NCBI RefSeq assembly: GCF_026342015.1
Contig: NZ_JAPENL010000001.1
Coordinates: 2,852,001-2,916,000 of the forward strand
Direction of reading: 5' to 3'
DNA: 64,000 nucleotides
Source of the DNA: Micromonospora lupini
GTDB lineage: Bacteria; Actinomycetota; Actinomycetes; Mycobacteriales; Micromonosporaceae
This document shows positions 45,449 to 53,250 of the stretch, one piece after another. Position 1 is the stretch's first letter. Every line of letters begins with the position of its first letter. Made by a program: the position numbers and the translations under genes. Under the pieces are notes generated by a model. It was not told the DNA's origin and made no database searches. It saw only the letters and a program-made list of their open reading frames with translations.

Positions 45449-45859
45449 TCAGCTCCAGCCCAGCGAGATGTCGAGGATCTCCAGATCCGGCGGGGCTGCC
45501 GGGACGACCCGCTTGGGATCACGGGTGACCAGGTAGCAGCGGTACAGGACCGCGGTCGCCACGGCATGCGCGACATCCGGTGGAACATCGAAGCGCGCCG
45601 CGATCCGGGCCACCCGTCGACTGGTCGGCGCGTCGTACACCGCGACCCTGATGTCCCGTTCCGCGCTGAGGAGCAGGTCGAGCAGGTGTACGGCCGGCGT
45701 GCCAGCCAGCTCGAGCTGCGCCTGCCCCAGGCAGAGCGCCGGAATCCACACCTCCTGCGCCGGGTCCTCCTCGGCGAGGGTCAGGATCGCTCCCGGTTCG
45801 ACGCTGGCGCCGGAGGCGTAGGCGAGCAGGGCGGAGGTGTCCAGGACCAGACCGTTCAC
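45449..45859 (-). CDS. vapC: PIN-domain toxin of VapBC type
   Basis: A 136-residue PIN-fold ribonuclease-like toxin. The first conserved acid is in LVLDTSALLAY, with further acids in DVAHAVATAVL and LVTRDPKR, as in VapC endoribonucleases cleaving tRNA or rRNA. GTG 45859 overlaps the antitoxin stop (GTGA), the normal antitoxin-first order. The RNA target cannot be predicted. Confidence 0.82.
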   Translation of the reverse strand: MNGLVLDTSALLAYASGASVEPGAILTLAEEDPAQEVWIPALCLGQAQLELAGTPAVHLLDLLLSAERDIRVAVYDAPTSRRVARIAARFDVPPDVAHAVATAVLYRCYLVTRDPKRVVPAAPPDLEILDISLGWS

Positions 45860-46137
45860 GCGGCGGCCGACCCGTCGTGATCGAACTGGCGCAGCCACTC
45901 GGCGTTGCGGGCATGCTGCTCGTCGGTGATCGGCGCCTGTGCGGCGAGGTGCGCCCGGGTCCGCTCGACGTCCTCGTCGGTGACCACGTAGCCGAGGTGC
46001 GCCCAACGGGCGCGAAGATCGTCGGCGCGCATCTTCCGGCGCAGGATCCCGGCTATGAAGCCCGACGTGTTGCCCTGGGTGCGTTCCACGTACGCGGCCA
46101 CGTCGTCGGGCAGGCTGATGGTGATCCGGCGAGTCAT
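45856..46137 (-). CDS. vapB: Ribbon-helix-helix antitoxin of the VapBC pair
   Basis: A 93-residue antitoxin. The N-terminus MTRRITISLPDDVAAYVERT is a ribbon-helix-helix DNA-binding strand-helix; the rest should wrap VapC. TAAGGT on the minus strand (46144-46149) ends six bases before the ATG, so the transcript may be leaderless. Translationally coupled to vapC. It is divergent from a second, unpaired VapB-like gene. Confidence 0.8.
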   Translation of the reverse strand: MTRRITISLPDDVAAYVERTQGNTSGFIAGILRRKMRADDLRARWAHLGYVVTDEDVERTRAHLAAQAPITDEQHARNAEWLRQFDHDGSAAA

Positions 46138-46217
46138 ACTCTGACCTTACCCGCTGCATACTCAAGGGCGGCCATAACACCAGCTCGGTGTGTCGTCCGC
46201 ACCCCCACGCATCTGGA

Positions 46218-46230
46218 TGTCAGCCTGACA
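46218..46230 (+). promoter_or_regulatory. Palindrome TGTCAG-C-CTGACA before the orphan antitoxin
   Basis: Perfect 6-bp arms around one base, three bases before ATG 46234. The position and size fit an antitoxin autoregulatory site overlapping the translation start region. Confidence 0.5.
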
Positions 46231-46233
46231 ACC

Positions 46234-46431
46234 ATGAGCCGGGCCTATCTTGATGTCGATGACGAACTACTGGCCGAAGCCGGCGAGATCCTCGGCACCA
46301 CAACGACGAAGGCCACCGTCAACGGTGCCCTCAAGGCAGTCGTCGACCGGGACAAGCGGTGGCAGTTTGCCGACTGGCTCAAGAGCGGCGGGCTGCCCGA
46401 TCTGACCGGCCCCGTCGGCACCGCTGAGTGA
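46234..46431 (+). CDS. Orphan VapB-type antitoxin (65 aa)
   Basis: A 65-residue ribbon-helix-helix antitoxin with the VapB pattern SRAYLDVDDELLAEAGEILGTTTTKATVNGAL shortened to its core, Leu-Asp-x-Asp-Asp-Glu-Leu then TKxxTVNxAL. No toxin follows: the next gene is a membrane protease in the same direction. It is divergent from a complete VapBC pair of different sequence class, so it could be a relic of a second module or an antidote to a toxin elsewhere. ATG 46234 is chosen since longer in-frame sequence is not conserved-looking. Confidence 0.75.
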   Translation: MSRAYLDVDDELLAEAGEILGTTTTKATVNGALKAVVDRDKRWQFADWLKSGGLPDLTGPVGTAE

Positions 46432-46492
46432 GCACGCGGTCGTTCGGAACGTCCCTCGGCATGCCTGCGGTTTTCGGGGGTATCTCGGTGGG

Positions 46493-47638
46493 ATGAGGGC
46501 CAGTTTCCGGCTTGGCCGGATCGCGGGGGTGCCGGTCGGCGTCAACTGGAGCGTTCTGGTCATCTTCGCGCTTATCGCGTGGGGCCTGGCTGCGAACCAG
46601 TTCCCCCGCTCGTACCCCGACCGCTCGCCCGTGGCGTACACCCTCGCCGGTCTCGCCGCGGCGGTGGTCTTCTTCGTCGGCCTGCTCGCCCACGAGGTGT
46701 CGCACGCCGTGGTGGCCCAGCGCAACGGGCTGACAGTCGACGGCATCACGCTCTGGCTGTTCGGCGGGGTGGCCGAGCTGAGGGGCGAGCCGCGCGACCC
46801 CGGCGCGGAGCTGCGGATCGCGGGCGTCGGTCCGCTGGTCAGCCTGCTGCTCGGGGCGTTCTTCGGCGCCATCGCGGCGCTGCTCGCGCTGGCCGGGCAG
46901 ACCGGGCTGCTGTTCGGGGCGGTGGCCTGGCTGGCCGGCATCAACGTGCTGCTGGCGGTCTTCAACGTGCTCCCGGCCGCGCCGCTGGACGGCGGTCGGC
47001 TGCTGCGGGCGGCGGTGTGGAAGGCCACCGGCGACCGGAACCGGGCGTCCGTGGTCGCCGCCCGGGCCGGCTGGGTGCTCGGCGCGCTGCTCATCGGCCT
47101 CGGGCTGTGGCAGTTCCTGTCCGGGGTCGGCTTCGGTGGGCTCTGGCTGGCACTGATCGGCTGGTTCCTGATCGGCGCCGCCGGGACCGAGGAGCGGCAG
47201 GCCCGCGCCGGAAGCGCGCTGCGCGGAATCCGGGTCGCCGACGTGATGACGCCGCAGCCGCAGACGGCCTCGGCGGACATGACCGTCGCCGACTTCGTCG
47301 ACCACTACCTGTTCGCGTACCGGCATTCGGCGCTGCCGCTCACCGAGGGGGGCCGGCCGAGCGGACTGGTCACCCTGGACCGGGTGCGGGGCGTACCGGC
47401 CGACAAGCGGACGTCGACCACGCTTGCCGAGGTGGCCTGCCGGGCCGACCAGTTGGTCCTCGCGCGGTCGGGGGAGCAGCTCAACGACCTGCTGCCCCGG
47501 CTCAGCGAGTGCGCCGACGGCCGCGCCCTGGTGGTGAGCGACGACGGCCTGCTCACCGGCATCGTCTCCCCCAGCGACATCAGCCGTGCCGTTCAGCGCG
47601 GCAGCCTGCGCACCCCCGTCGGTCAGCGGGGGAAGTAG
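46493..47638 (+). CDS. Site-2 protease family metallopeptidase with CBS domains
   Basis: A 381-residue membrane protease. Six helices fill residues 1-235; zinc-site motifs are HEVSH in helix 2 and NVLPAAPLDGGR in a later helix. Two CBS domains follow (residues 245-370; VADVMTPQPQTASADMTVADFV), which may sense adenosine nucleotides. It should cut transmembrane substrates such as anti-sigma factors. The 3' end overlaps the convergent oxidase gene by 16 bp. Confidence 0.9.
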   Translation: MRASFRLGRIAGVPVGVNWSVLVIFALIAWGLAANQFPRSYPDRSPVAYTLAGLAAAVVFFVGLLAHEVSHAVVAQRNGLTVDGITLWLFGGVAELRGEPRDPGAELRIAGVGPLVSLLLGAFFGAIAALLALAGQTGLLFGAVAWLAGINVLLAVFNVLPAAPLDGGRLLRAAVWKATGDRNRASVVAARAGWVLGALLIGLGLWQFLSGVGFGGLWLALIGWFLIGAAGTEERQARAGSALRGIRVADVMTPQPQTASADMTVADFVDHYLFAYRHSALPLTEGGRPSGLVTLDRVRGVPADKRTSTTLAEVACRADQLVLARSGEQLNDLLPRLSECADGRALVVSDDGLLTGIVSPSDISRAVQRGSLRTPVGQRGK

Positions 47639-48900
47639 CGGTCCAGCAGGTCGGTGCGGAACGTGCCGGTCGGGTCCAGGCGGGTCAGCAGAGCGGCGAA
47701 GTCGGCGTGCCGGGGGTAGCGGGCGGCCAGCTCGGTCGGGTCGGTGACGAAGACCTTGCCCCAGTGCGGGCGGGGCGCGAACGGCGCCAGCCGGTCCTCC
47801 ACCTCGGCAAGCACCGGCAGCACCGCGTCGGCGTCGTCGACCCAGGTGAAGTGGACCACGAAGCTGTCCCGCCTGTGGTTGGGGCTGAGCCACAGCTCGT
47901 CGGCAGCCACCGTCCGCAGCTCGCAGACCTGCAACACCGGGGCGATCAGGTGCGCCACCTCGGCCAGCGCGGCGAGCGCCTCGGCCGCCGCCGTACGCGG
48001 CAGGTTGTACTCGGACTGGAGTTCGTCACCGCTGCTCGGGGTGAAGCCGAGCTTGAAGTGCGGCAACCGCTCGTGCCACGGACCCGGCTCACCGAGCTGC
48101 GGGGTGCAGTTCTCCGCAGGCATGCCGAGCACCGGGTGTCGCGGCTGGTCGGCGGCCGTGGTGCCGAGCCAGTCCGCGTCCGGTGGCGGCTGGTCCGCGA
48201 GCTGCTTGCGCCACACCTCGCGCAGACGCGGCGTACGCCAGTCGGTGAACACGCTCACGCTGTACGCCGAGTCGAACGCCTCGTCCAGCGCCTCGGCAGC
48301 AAGGTCGAGGCGTACGTACTGGCGCAGCTCGAACGCCGGCACCAGGTCCAGGGTGACCCGCGTGACCAGGCCGAGCGCGCCGAGCCCGACCACCATGCCG
48401 GCGAACGTGTCGCCGTCGGTGTCGCGGTCCACGCGCGTCAGGTCCCCGTCGGCGGTGACCAGCTCCAGGGCGGCGACCGAGGTGGCCAGGTTGCCGTGGG
48501 TGGGGCCGGAGCCGTGGGTGGCGGTGGCCACCGCGCCGGCGACCGAGATGTGCGGCAGCGAGGCGAGGTTGGCCAGCGCGTACCCCTGTGTGTGCAGGTG
48601 TTGGGCGACGTCGCCGTAGCGCAGCGCCCCGGCGACGGTGACCCGCAGGCGCTCGCGGTCGACCTCGATCGTCGGGGGCAGCCCGGCGAGCGAGACCAGG
48701 TCTCCGGTGGTGTCGCCGAGGCGGTTGAAGGAGTGTCCGGTGCCCACCGCGCGGATCCGGGAGCTGCCGGCGACCAGCCGGCGCACCTCGTCGACTGTGC
48801 TGGGGCTGTGGAACTCCCGGGCGGCGTAGCGCACGTTGCCGGCCCAGTTGCGGCGCGGCACGTCGGTGCTCGACGTCAGGTGCTGTCCCTGCGCGGTCAT
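47623..48900 (-). CDS. FAD-binding alditol oxidase-like enzyme
   Basis: A 425-residue VAO-family flavoenzyme, similar in length and motif to Streptomyces alditol oxidase AldO. The N-terminal NWAGNVRYAAREFHSP, the site GTGHSFN (His equivalent to the covalent FAD-linked His46 of AldO) and AVATATHGSG are present, with the C-terminal RPHWGK near residue 375. It would oxidise a polyol with oxygen, giving hydrogen peroxide. The start ATG overlaps the stop of the upstream membrane gene by four bases. Confidence 0.88.
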   Translation of the reverse strand: MTAQGQHLTSSTDVPRRNWAGNVRYAAREFHSPSTVDEVRRLVAGSSRIRAVGTGHSFNRLGDTTGDLVSLAGLPPTIEVDRERLRVTVAGALRYGDVAQHLHTQGYALANLASLPHISVAGAVATATHGSGPTHGNLATSVAALELVTADGDLTRVDRDTDGDTFAGMVVGLGALGLVTRVTLDLVPAFELRQYVRLDLAAEALDEAFDSAYSVSVFTDWRTPRLREVWRKQLADQPPPDADWLGTTAADQPRHPVLGMPAENCTPQLGEPGPWHERLPHFKLGFTPSSGDELQSEYNLPRTAAAEALAALAEVAHLIAPVLQVCELRTVAADELWLSPNHRRDSFVVHFTWVDDADAVLPVLAEVEDRLAPFAPRPHWGKVFVTDPTELAARYPRHADFAALLTRLDPTGTFRTDLLDRYFPR

Positions 48901-49748
48901 GGGGCGGTCTCCCGATCGGTGGGCTGGTGGTCGGCCAACGCGGCGACGAGGGCGTCCAGAACCGCGTCCGCCTGGTACGAGTTGTAGCCACGTTGGGCGA
49001 TCGGCAGACCGGCGGCCACAGCGCGTTCGATCTCGCCCCGCGCCGCCTTCCGGGCCGCCGCGTCCCCGGACATCAGGGCGTCCTGGCCCCGTCGGATCAA
49101 CCTGTCGACCCGGTCCATCTGGTAGCCACGCAGGCCGACCGTGAGGTCGGGTGCCGCGAAGGCGGCGCGGCGCAGAGCGAGCAGGTCCACGAATCGGTCC
49201 CCGGCGCAGCGGGTGAGCGCGGCGGCCACCTGTTCGGGTTGCTCCCGGACCTGGTCGAAGACGAGCAGCTCGATCGCCGGCCGGCCGTCGATCGGATGGC
49301 GGGCGGTGACCGGTTCGAACGTCACGCCCCGGGCGGGCACCAGCAGCAGGCGCGGCGCCGTCGAGTAGCCGTCGCGGCGGGGCGGCTCGTCGAGGACCAG
49401 CGCGTCGACCTCGGCCCACGGGATCTCCCGGCGCAGGCCGGGCCGCCGGATGCTGAGCCCTTCCGGGGTGATCCCGAAGCGGAACGGCCGCAGCGCGCTG
49501 ACCAGCGCCAGCGCGCCGAGCGCGATCGCGCCCACAGCAATGATCATCCGTAGCGGGGCGCGGTCGCTGGGATAGACCAACAAGAGCACCCCACCGAGTA
49601 CGCACACCAGGGCGAGCATCCGGGCTCCCCGGCTCCGGCGCAGCTCCACGCTCGGACCCCCGTTCATGACCGTGGCGTCGGTCCCCGCATCCTCCGACAG
49701 ACCGGGTGCCACGGACACCGGTCGATCGGGCACGGTTGTTCTCGCCAT
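48897..49748 (-). CDS. Membrane protein with PH-like domain and DivIVA-like repeats
   Basis: A 283-residue protein with two membrane helices (residues 44-60 and 68-85), then a PH-like beta domain (FRFGITPEGLSIRRPGLRREIPWAEV) and a C-terminal helical part with DLTVGLRGYQMDRVDRL and QRGYNSYQADAVLDAL, which recall the GYxxxxVD motifs of DivIVA-domain proteins. That suggests a link to cell-pole or membrane organisation, but function is unknown. Its start is only 20 bp from that of the divergent calcium-binding-like gene. Stop overlaps the oxidase start. Confidence 0.7.
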   Translation of the reverse strand: MARTTVPDRPVSVAPGLSEDAGTDATVMNGGPSVELRRSRGARMLALVCVLGGVLLLVYPSDRAPLRMIIAVGAIALGALALVSALRPFRFGITPEGLSIRRPGLRREIPWAEVDALVLDEPPRRDGYSTAPRLLLVPARGVTFEPVTARHPIDGRPAIELLVFDQVREQPEQVAAALTRCAGDRFVDLLALRRAAFAAPDLTVGLRGYQMDRVDRLIRRGQDALMSGDAAARKAARGEIERAVAAGLPIAQRGYNSYQADAVLDALVAALADHQPTDRETAP

Positions 49749-49768
49749 CGTCGGGGAACCCTACGCCC

Positions 49769-50191
49769 ATGAGCAGCTACCGTGATCCGGCCCCACGGGG
49801 CGACGTCTTCCCGTCGGAGGAGGAGCTGGACCCGACCGGCAGCGCGATCGAGCCGGCCAGCGCCCCGCCGGGCGCCCGGATGCCGAGCCACCCGGCGCCG
49901 ACGCCCGGCCCTCGTCCGACACCCGCACCCGCGCCCGCGCCGACGCCCGTGCCGGCGCCCGGTCCACCACCGCGTGAGCCCGCCGCCGAGTCACTGTCGA
50001 TCGTGACGCGACACCTGGACGGCTCGGTCGAGGTGGTCACCGACCTGGACGGCGACGGCCTCGCCGACGTCGTCCAGATCGACGTGGACGGCGACGGGGT
50101 ACCGGACATCACCTATGTGGACAGTGACCGTGACGGCCGACTGGACACCGTGCTGCGCGACCCCGGCCACCACGCCCACCACCGCGCCTGA
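49769..50191 (+). CDS. Pro/Ala-rich protein with EF-hand-like Asp loops
   Basis: A 140-residue protein of unknown function. Residues 38-72 are a Pro/Ala/Thr linker; residues 85-125 contain successive acidic loops, DLDGDGLADVV, DVDGDGVPDIT and DSDRDGRLD, spaced 12 residues apart. These match calcium-binding loops of dockerin or thrombospondin-type repeats. No signal peptide is evident, so the calcium ligand and cellular site are unclear. A His-rich tail (GHHAHHRA) ends the protein. The start lies 20 bp from a divergent gene start. Confidence 0.65.
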   Translation: MSSYRDPAPRGDVFPSEEELDPTGSAIEPASAPPGARMPSHPAPTPGPRPTPAPAPAPTPVPAPGPPPREPAAESLSIVTRHLDGSVEVVTDLDGDGLADVVQIDVDGDGVPDITYVDSDRDGRLDTVLRDPGHHAHHRA

Positions 50192-50225
50192 CGCGACGGC
50201 CGGGACCGGGCGGCCGGGACCGGGC

Positions 50226-51155
50226 TCAGAGGTTGGCCATGACCTCGCTGGCGACCAGGTCGAGGTGGTCCAGGTCGGTCAGGTCCAGCACCTGGAGGTA
50301 GAGCCGCTGGCTGCCGATCTTCGCGTACCGGCCGATGGTCTCCAGGACCTCGTCGGGCGTGCCGGCGAGACCGTTGGCCCGCAGCTCGTCCGGCTCGCGG
50401 CCGATGGCGGCGGCCCGGCGGGCCACCTCGGCGTCGTCGCGCCCGCAGCAGAGGACCAGGGCGTTTGACCAGACCAGGTCGGCGGGGTCCCGACCGATCT
50501 CGGCGCACGCCGCGCGGACCCGCTCGAACTGGGCCGTCGAGTCCGCCGCCGAGGCGAACGGCAGGTTGAACTCGTCGGCGTAGCGGGCGGCCAACCGGGG
50601 CGTGCGCTTCGGGCCCATCCCGCCGAGCAGGATCGGCGGGCGGGGCTGCTGGACCGGCTTGGGCAGGGCCGGGGAGTCGCTGACCGGGTAGTACCGTCCG
50701 GCGTGGTCGAACCGCTCCCCCGCCGGCGTGGACCACAGCCCGGTGATGACCGCGAGCTGCTCCTCCAGCCGGTCGAACCGCTCGCCCAGCGCCGGGAACG
50801 GGATGCCGTACGCGGTGTGCTCGTCGGCGTACCAGCCGGTGCCGATGCCCAGCTCCACCCGGCCGCCGCTCATCTGGTCGACCTGCGCCACGGTGATCGC
50901 CAGCGGGCCGGGCAGCCGGAAGGTGGCGGCGGTCATCAGGGTGCCGAGCCGGATGCGGCTGGTGTCGCGCGCCAGTCCGGCGAGCGTGGTCCACGCGTCG
51001 GTGGGGCCGGGATCGCCGCTCCCGGCGCCCATCCTGAGGTAGTGGTCGGACCGGAAGAACGCGCCGAAGCCGGCGTCCTCGGCGCGGCGGGCCACCGCGA
51101 GCAACTGGTCGTAGCTGGCGCCCTGCTGGGGCTCGGTGAAGATCCGCAGTTCCAT
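50226..51155 (-). CDS. LLM-class F420-dependent oxidoreductase
   Basis: A 309-residue luciferase-like TIM barrel. FFRSDHYLRMG, the bulge region LGTLMTAATFRLPGPLA and the RVELGIGTGWYADEHTAYGIPFP segment are characteristic of F420-dependent members of the actinobacterial family. The substrate is not evident. ATG 51155 begins at the first strand. The C-terminal third includes the LLM signature TPDEVLETIGRYAKIG. Confidence 0.88.
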   Translation of the reverse strand: MELRIFTEPQQGASYDQLLAVARRAEDAGFGAFFRSDHYLRMGAGSGDPGPTDAWTTLAGLARDTSRIRLGTLMTAATFRLPGPLAITVAQVDQMSGGRVELGIGTGWYADEHTAYGIPFPALGERFDRLEEQLAVITGLWSTPAGERFDHAGRYYPVSDSPALPKPVQQPRPPILLGGMGPKRTPRLAARYADEFNLPFASAADSTAQFERVRAACAEIGRDPADLVWSNALVLCCGRDDAEVARRAAAIGREPDELRANGLAGTPDEVLETIGRYAKIGSQRLYLQVLDLTDLDHLDLVASEVMANL

Positions 51156-51198
51156 GGTCCGAGCATAGGTAGCCGCTCCCGGCGCCGCTCCGGGACCA

Positions 51199-51327
51199 GC
51201 CGGCTTCGTCTCCTGCCGCTCGGCCACCCGGCAGCGGATCTACCGCCTCGATCCAGGTCCCTTGCCTGCGGTGGACGGCTGGCTCGGGCGGCGCGACACG
51301 TACGCCGAGCGGTACGGCGAGGGCTGA
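51199..51327 (+). pseudogene. Remnant of an ArsR-family regulator (C-terminal part)
   Basis: An open stretch without a start codon, in frame from a stop at 51166, encodes AGFVSCRSATRQRIYRLDP then GPLPAVDGWLGRRDTYAERYGEG. This matches the end of the winged helix and the C-terminal helix of ArsR regulators (xGRRRIYRLDP...AVDxWL). The helix-turn-helix itself is missing upstream, where the LLM gene now begins. It looks like a truncated gene left after a rearrangement. The rest of 51156-51389 shows nothing else. Confidence 0.6.
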
Positions 51328-51389
51328 GCGGCCCCCGCCGGCCTGCGCCGGCGAGGGCCCGCGGTGGCGGTCGGACGCCGCCGGACCGA

Positions 51390-52430
51390 TCAGACGTACG
51401 GCGGGGTGGCGTACGCCGCTCGCAGTGCGGCGAGCCCGGTCGCTTTCGGGGTCAGGGTGCCCCAGCCCGAGTTGAAGTAGTTGGTCCGCCCGATCCACGG
51501 CCGACCCTCGGTGTTGAGCTGGACGATTGCCGCCGGCACGGTCGCGATCCAGGCGGCCTGGTTGGGGATCTCAGCCACCCGTACCCCCCATTCGGCGATC
51601 AGCACCGGACGGGACAGGGCCACCGGGCCGAGGTCGGCCACCGCCCAGTCCTTCGTCCTGCGGAAACGGGCCAGCGCGGTGTGGCTGGCGTTGGTGGCGT
51701 ACGCGTTCCACTGCAGGAAGTCCAGCCGGGCCATCAGCGCCTCCGGGTGGATGCGCTGGAAGCAGGCCCGGTCGAAGCCGCCGACTCCGACCGAGAAGGT
51801 CGTCCCCCCGGGCAGTGTCCGCGCCTTGAACCAGGTGAGGATGTAGTTGACGGCCTGCACGGCGCGGTCATCGGACTGCGCCCAGGTGTACGCCGCGCCA
51901 GCCTCGGTGGTGCCGAACTCGTGGTCGGTGTCGAACTCGGAGGCGAGCTGGATGTTCACCCCGAAGCCGAGCGTGCGGTACTGGGACAGGGCACGCGCGA
52001 ACAACCCGTCGCACTGGCCGCTGATGACCTGGCCGTACCCGTACGCCTTCGGCCAGGTCGTGCCGGGACGCTGCTGGATGGTCATCGACGGCGCCGGCAC
52101 GGTGTAGGTGGTGCCGTCCACGGTGAAGGTCTGCGGCCCGTCCGGAGCGCCGTAGTGCTTCAGCTCCAGGACCATGTTCATCATCACCCCGGCCTTGCCG
52201 AGGCTGACCAGCCAGGGCCGGTTGTAGCCGGGGAAGATGAATCCGTCGGCGAAGCTGCGGTACTGGGTCAGCGAGCGGAAGTTGCCGCCGGCCATGTCGG
52301 CTGTCGGGTCGGCGCCGCCGGACAGGTAGTAGCCGCCCAGCACCGGTTGCAGTCCGATCGTGTAGTCGGCGGTGGCGGTGGCGGTGTGGCCGCCGGCGTC
52401 CCGCACCGAAACGGTGACGCGGGCCATCAC
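51390..52430 (-). CDS. Ig-like plus glycoside-hydrolase-like TIM-barrel protein
   Basis: A 346-residue protein without signal peptide. The N-terminal 30 residues look like a beta-rich Ig strand pair (ARVTVSVRDAGGHTATATADYTIG). The remainder is a barrel with possible acid/base residue in LASEFDTDHEFG near residue 160 and nucleophile Glu in VLIAEWGV near 285, the xEW motif of clan-A glycosidases. It starts with GTG 52430 or ATG 52427, overlapping the stop of the Ig-like gene. The substrate and export route are unknown. Confidence 0.65.
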   Translation of the reverse strand: MMARVTVSVRDAGGHTATATADYTIGLQPVLGGYYLSGGADPTADMAGGNFRSLTQYRSFADGFIFPGYNRPWLVSLGKAGVMMNMVLELKHYGAPDGPQTFTVDGTTYTVPAPSMTIQQRPGTTWPKAYGYGQVISGQCDGLFARALSQYRTLGFGVNIQLASEFDTDHEFGTTEAGAAYTWAQSDDRAVQAVNYILTWFKARTLPGGTTFSVGVGGFDRACFQRIHPEALMARLDFLQWNAYATNASHTALARFRRTKDWAVADLGPVALSRPVLIAEWGVRVAEIPNQAAWIATVPAAIVQLNTEGRPWIGRTNYFNSGWGTLTPKATGLAALRAAYATPPYV

Positions 52431-52696
52431 GCCACCGACCGGTACACGGCGACGGCGCCGTTGTCGGAGACCCGGGCCCAGGCGCGTCCGGAGTCGTCGG
52501 TGACGGTCAGGGTGAGCGGGTCGATGACCACTGTGGCCTTGACCGGCGCGCTGCTGTTGCCCTGCGCGTCGGTGACCACGATGGTGACGGTGAGCGGTTG
52601 GGTGTCGGCATCGGAGTAGGTGACTGTCAGCAGCATCTGTTGTCCCGGTGCGAAGACCGATCCGTTCAGCGCTGCGGTCACGGTGGGAGCAGCCAT
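52427..52696 (-). CDS. Small Ig-like domain protein (89 aa)
   Basis: An 89-residue all-beta protein resembling a bacterial Ig-like domain (TVTYSDADTQPLTVTIVVTDAQ then APVKATVVID). There is no signal peptide. Its stop overlaps the start of the glycosidase-like gene, whose first residues look like a repeat of the same strand pattern, so the pair may once have been one protein or may form a complex. Start ATG 52694-52696 lies after an AGAGAGGGCC ribosome-like site. Confidence 0.6.
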   Translation of the reverse strand: MAAPTVTAALNGSVFAPGQQMLLTVTYSDADTQPLTVTIVVTDAQGNSSAPVKATVVIDPLTLTVTDDSGRAWARVSDNGAVAVYRSVA

Positions 52697-53250
52697 GTCA
52701 GGCCCTCTCTGATTGGTCGCCGGAGCGGGGCGCGGTGGAGCGACGCCGGACCCGGCGGTGGTGCACGGATGTGCAAGAGAGATGCGGGAAGGCGGTGTGG
52801 CCCGGAGGCGACGCCGTGGACGTCCCGATGGGCGGTGGCACTGCTGCGGGCGCCCGTAGCGGTGTCGGCGGAAGCGGTGGCCGGACCGCACGCCCGGCCG
52901 GCGGGCTACGCCGTGTCGGCCGCGTCGGCGGGGCCGGGTGGTGGCCTCGTCGGTGCGGACGATGTTGTCCGCACCGGGCCGTGGGATTCGGATGCGTGGC
53001 TCGCTATCTGTACCCTTCCCACCTGCCCTAACAGTGCTCCACCAGGGGCTTTGCCGTCTTGTCCGGTTCCTGACAGTCCCGGCCACGGACCCAGCCGATG
53101 ACCTGCGCGACCGTCGGGGCAGCGGCGCGGCGCATCGCGGAACGGCTGACACATTCGTAAACTTGAGCCGCAACTCGGCCGAATTGAGACGGTTTCCTCC
53201 GTGGATACCATGCGGGCGTCTCCGTCAGGCGCGACCCGAAAAGGTGCCGA
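52697..53250. other. 554-bp divergent intergenic region
   Basis: I see no convincing gene on either strand. It holds a 10-bp-arm palindrome at 52951-52976 and an AT-richer patch near 53150-53200 with several TTGA-containing stretches that may include promoters for the Nudix-like gene. Confidence 0.5.
52951..52976. promoter_or_regulatory. Palindrome CGGTGCGGAC-N6-GTCCGCACCG
   Basis: Perfect 10-bp arms around GATGTT in the intergenic region left of the NRPS cluster. It may be an operator for a dimeric regulator or a terminator-like hairpin; no T-run is present. Confidence 0.45.

Noticed and set aside
45781..45820. GGTTCGA-like T-loop motif suggesting a tRNA
   Set aside because: Lies inside vapC, and no acceptor stem or anticodon arm can be drawn.
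52598..53101. Open frames in the intergenic region left of the Nudix-like gene
   Set aside because: Arg/Gly-rich, lack ribosome sites and overlap each other on several frames.
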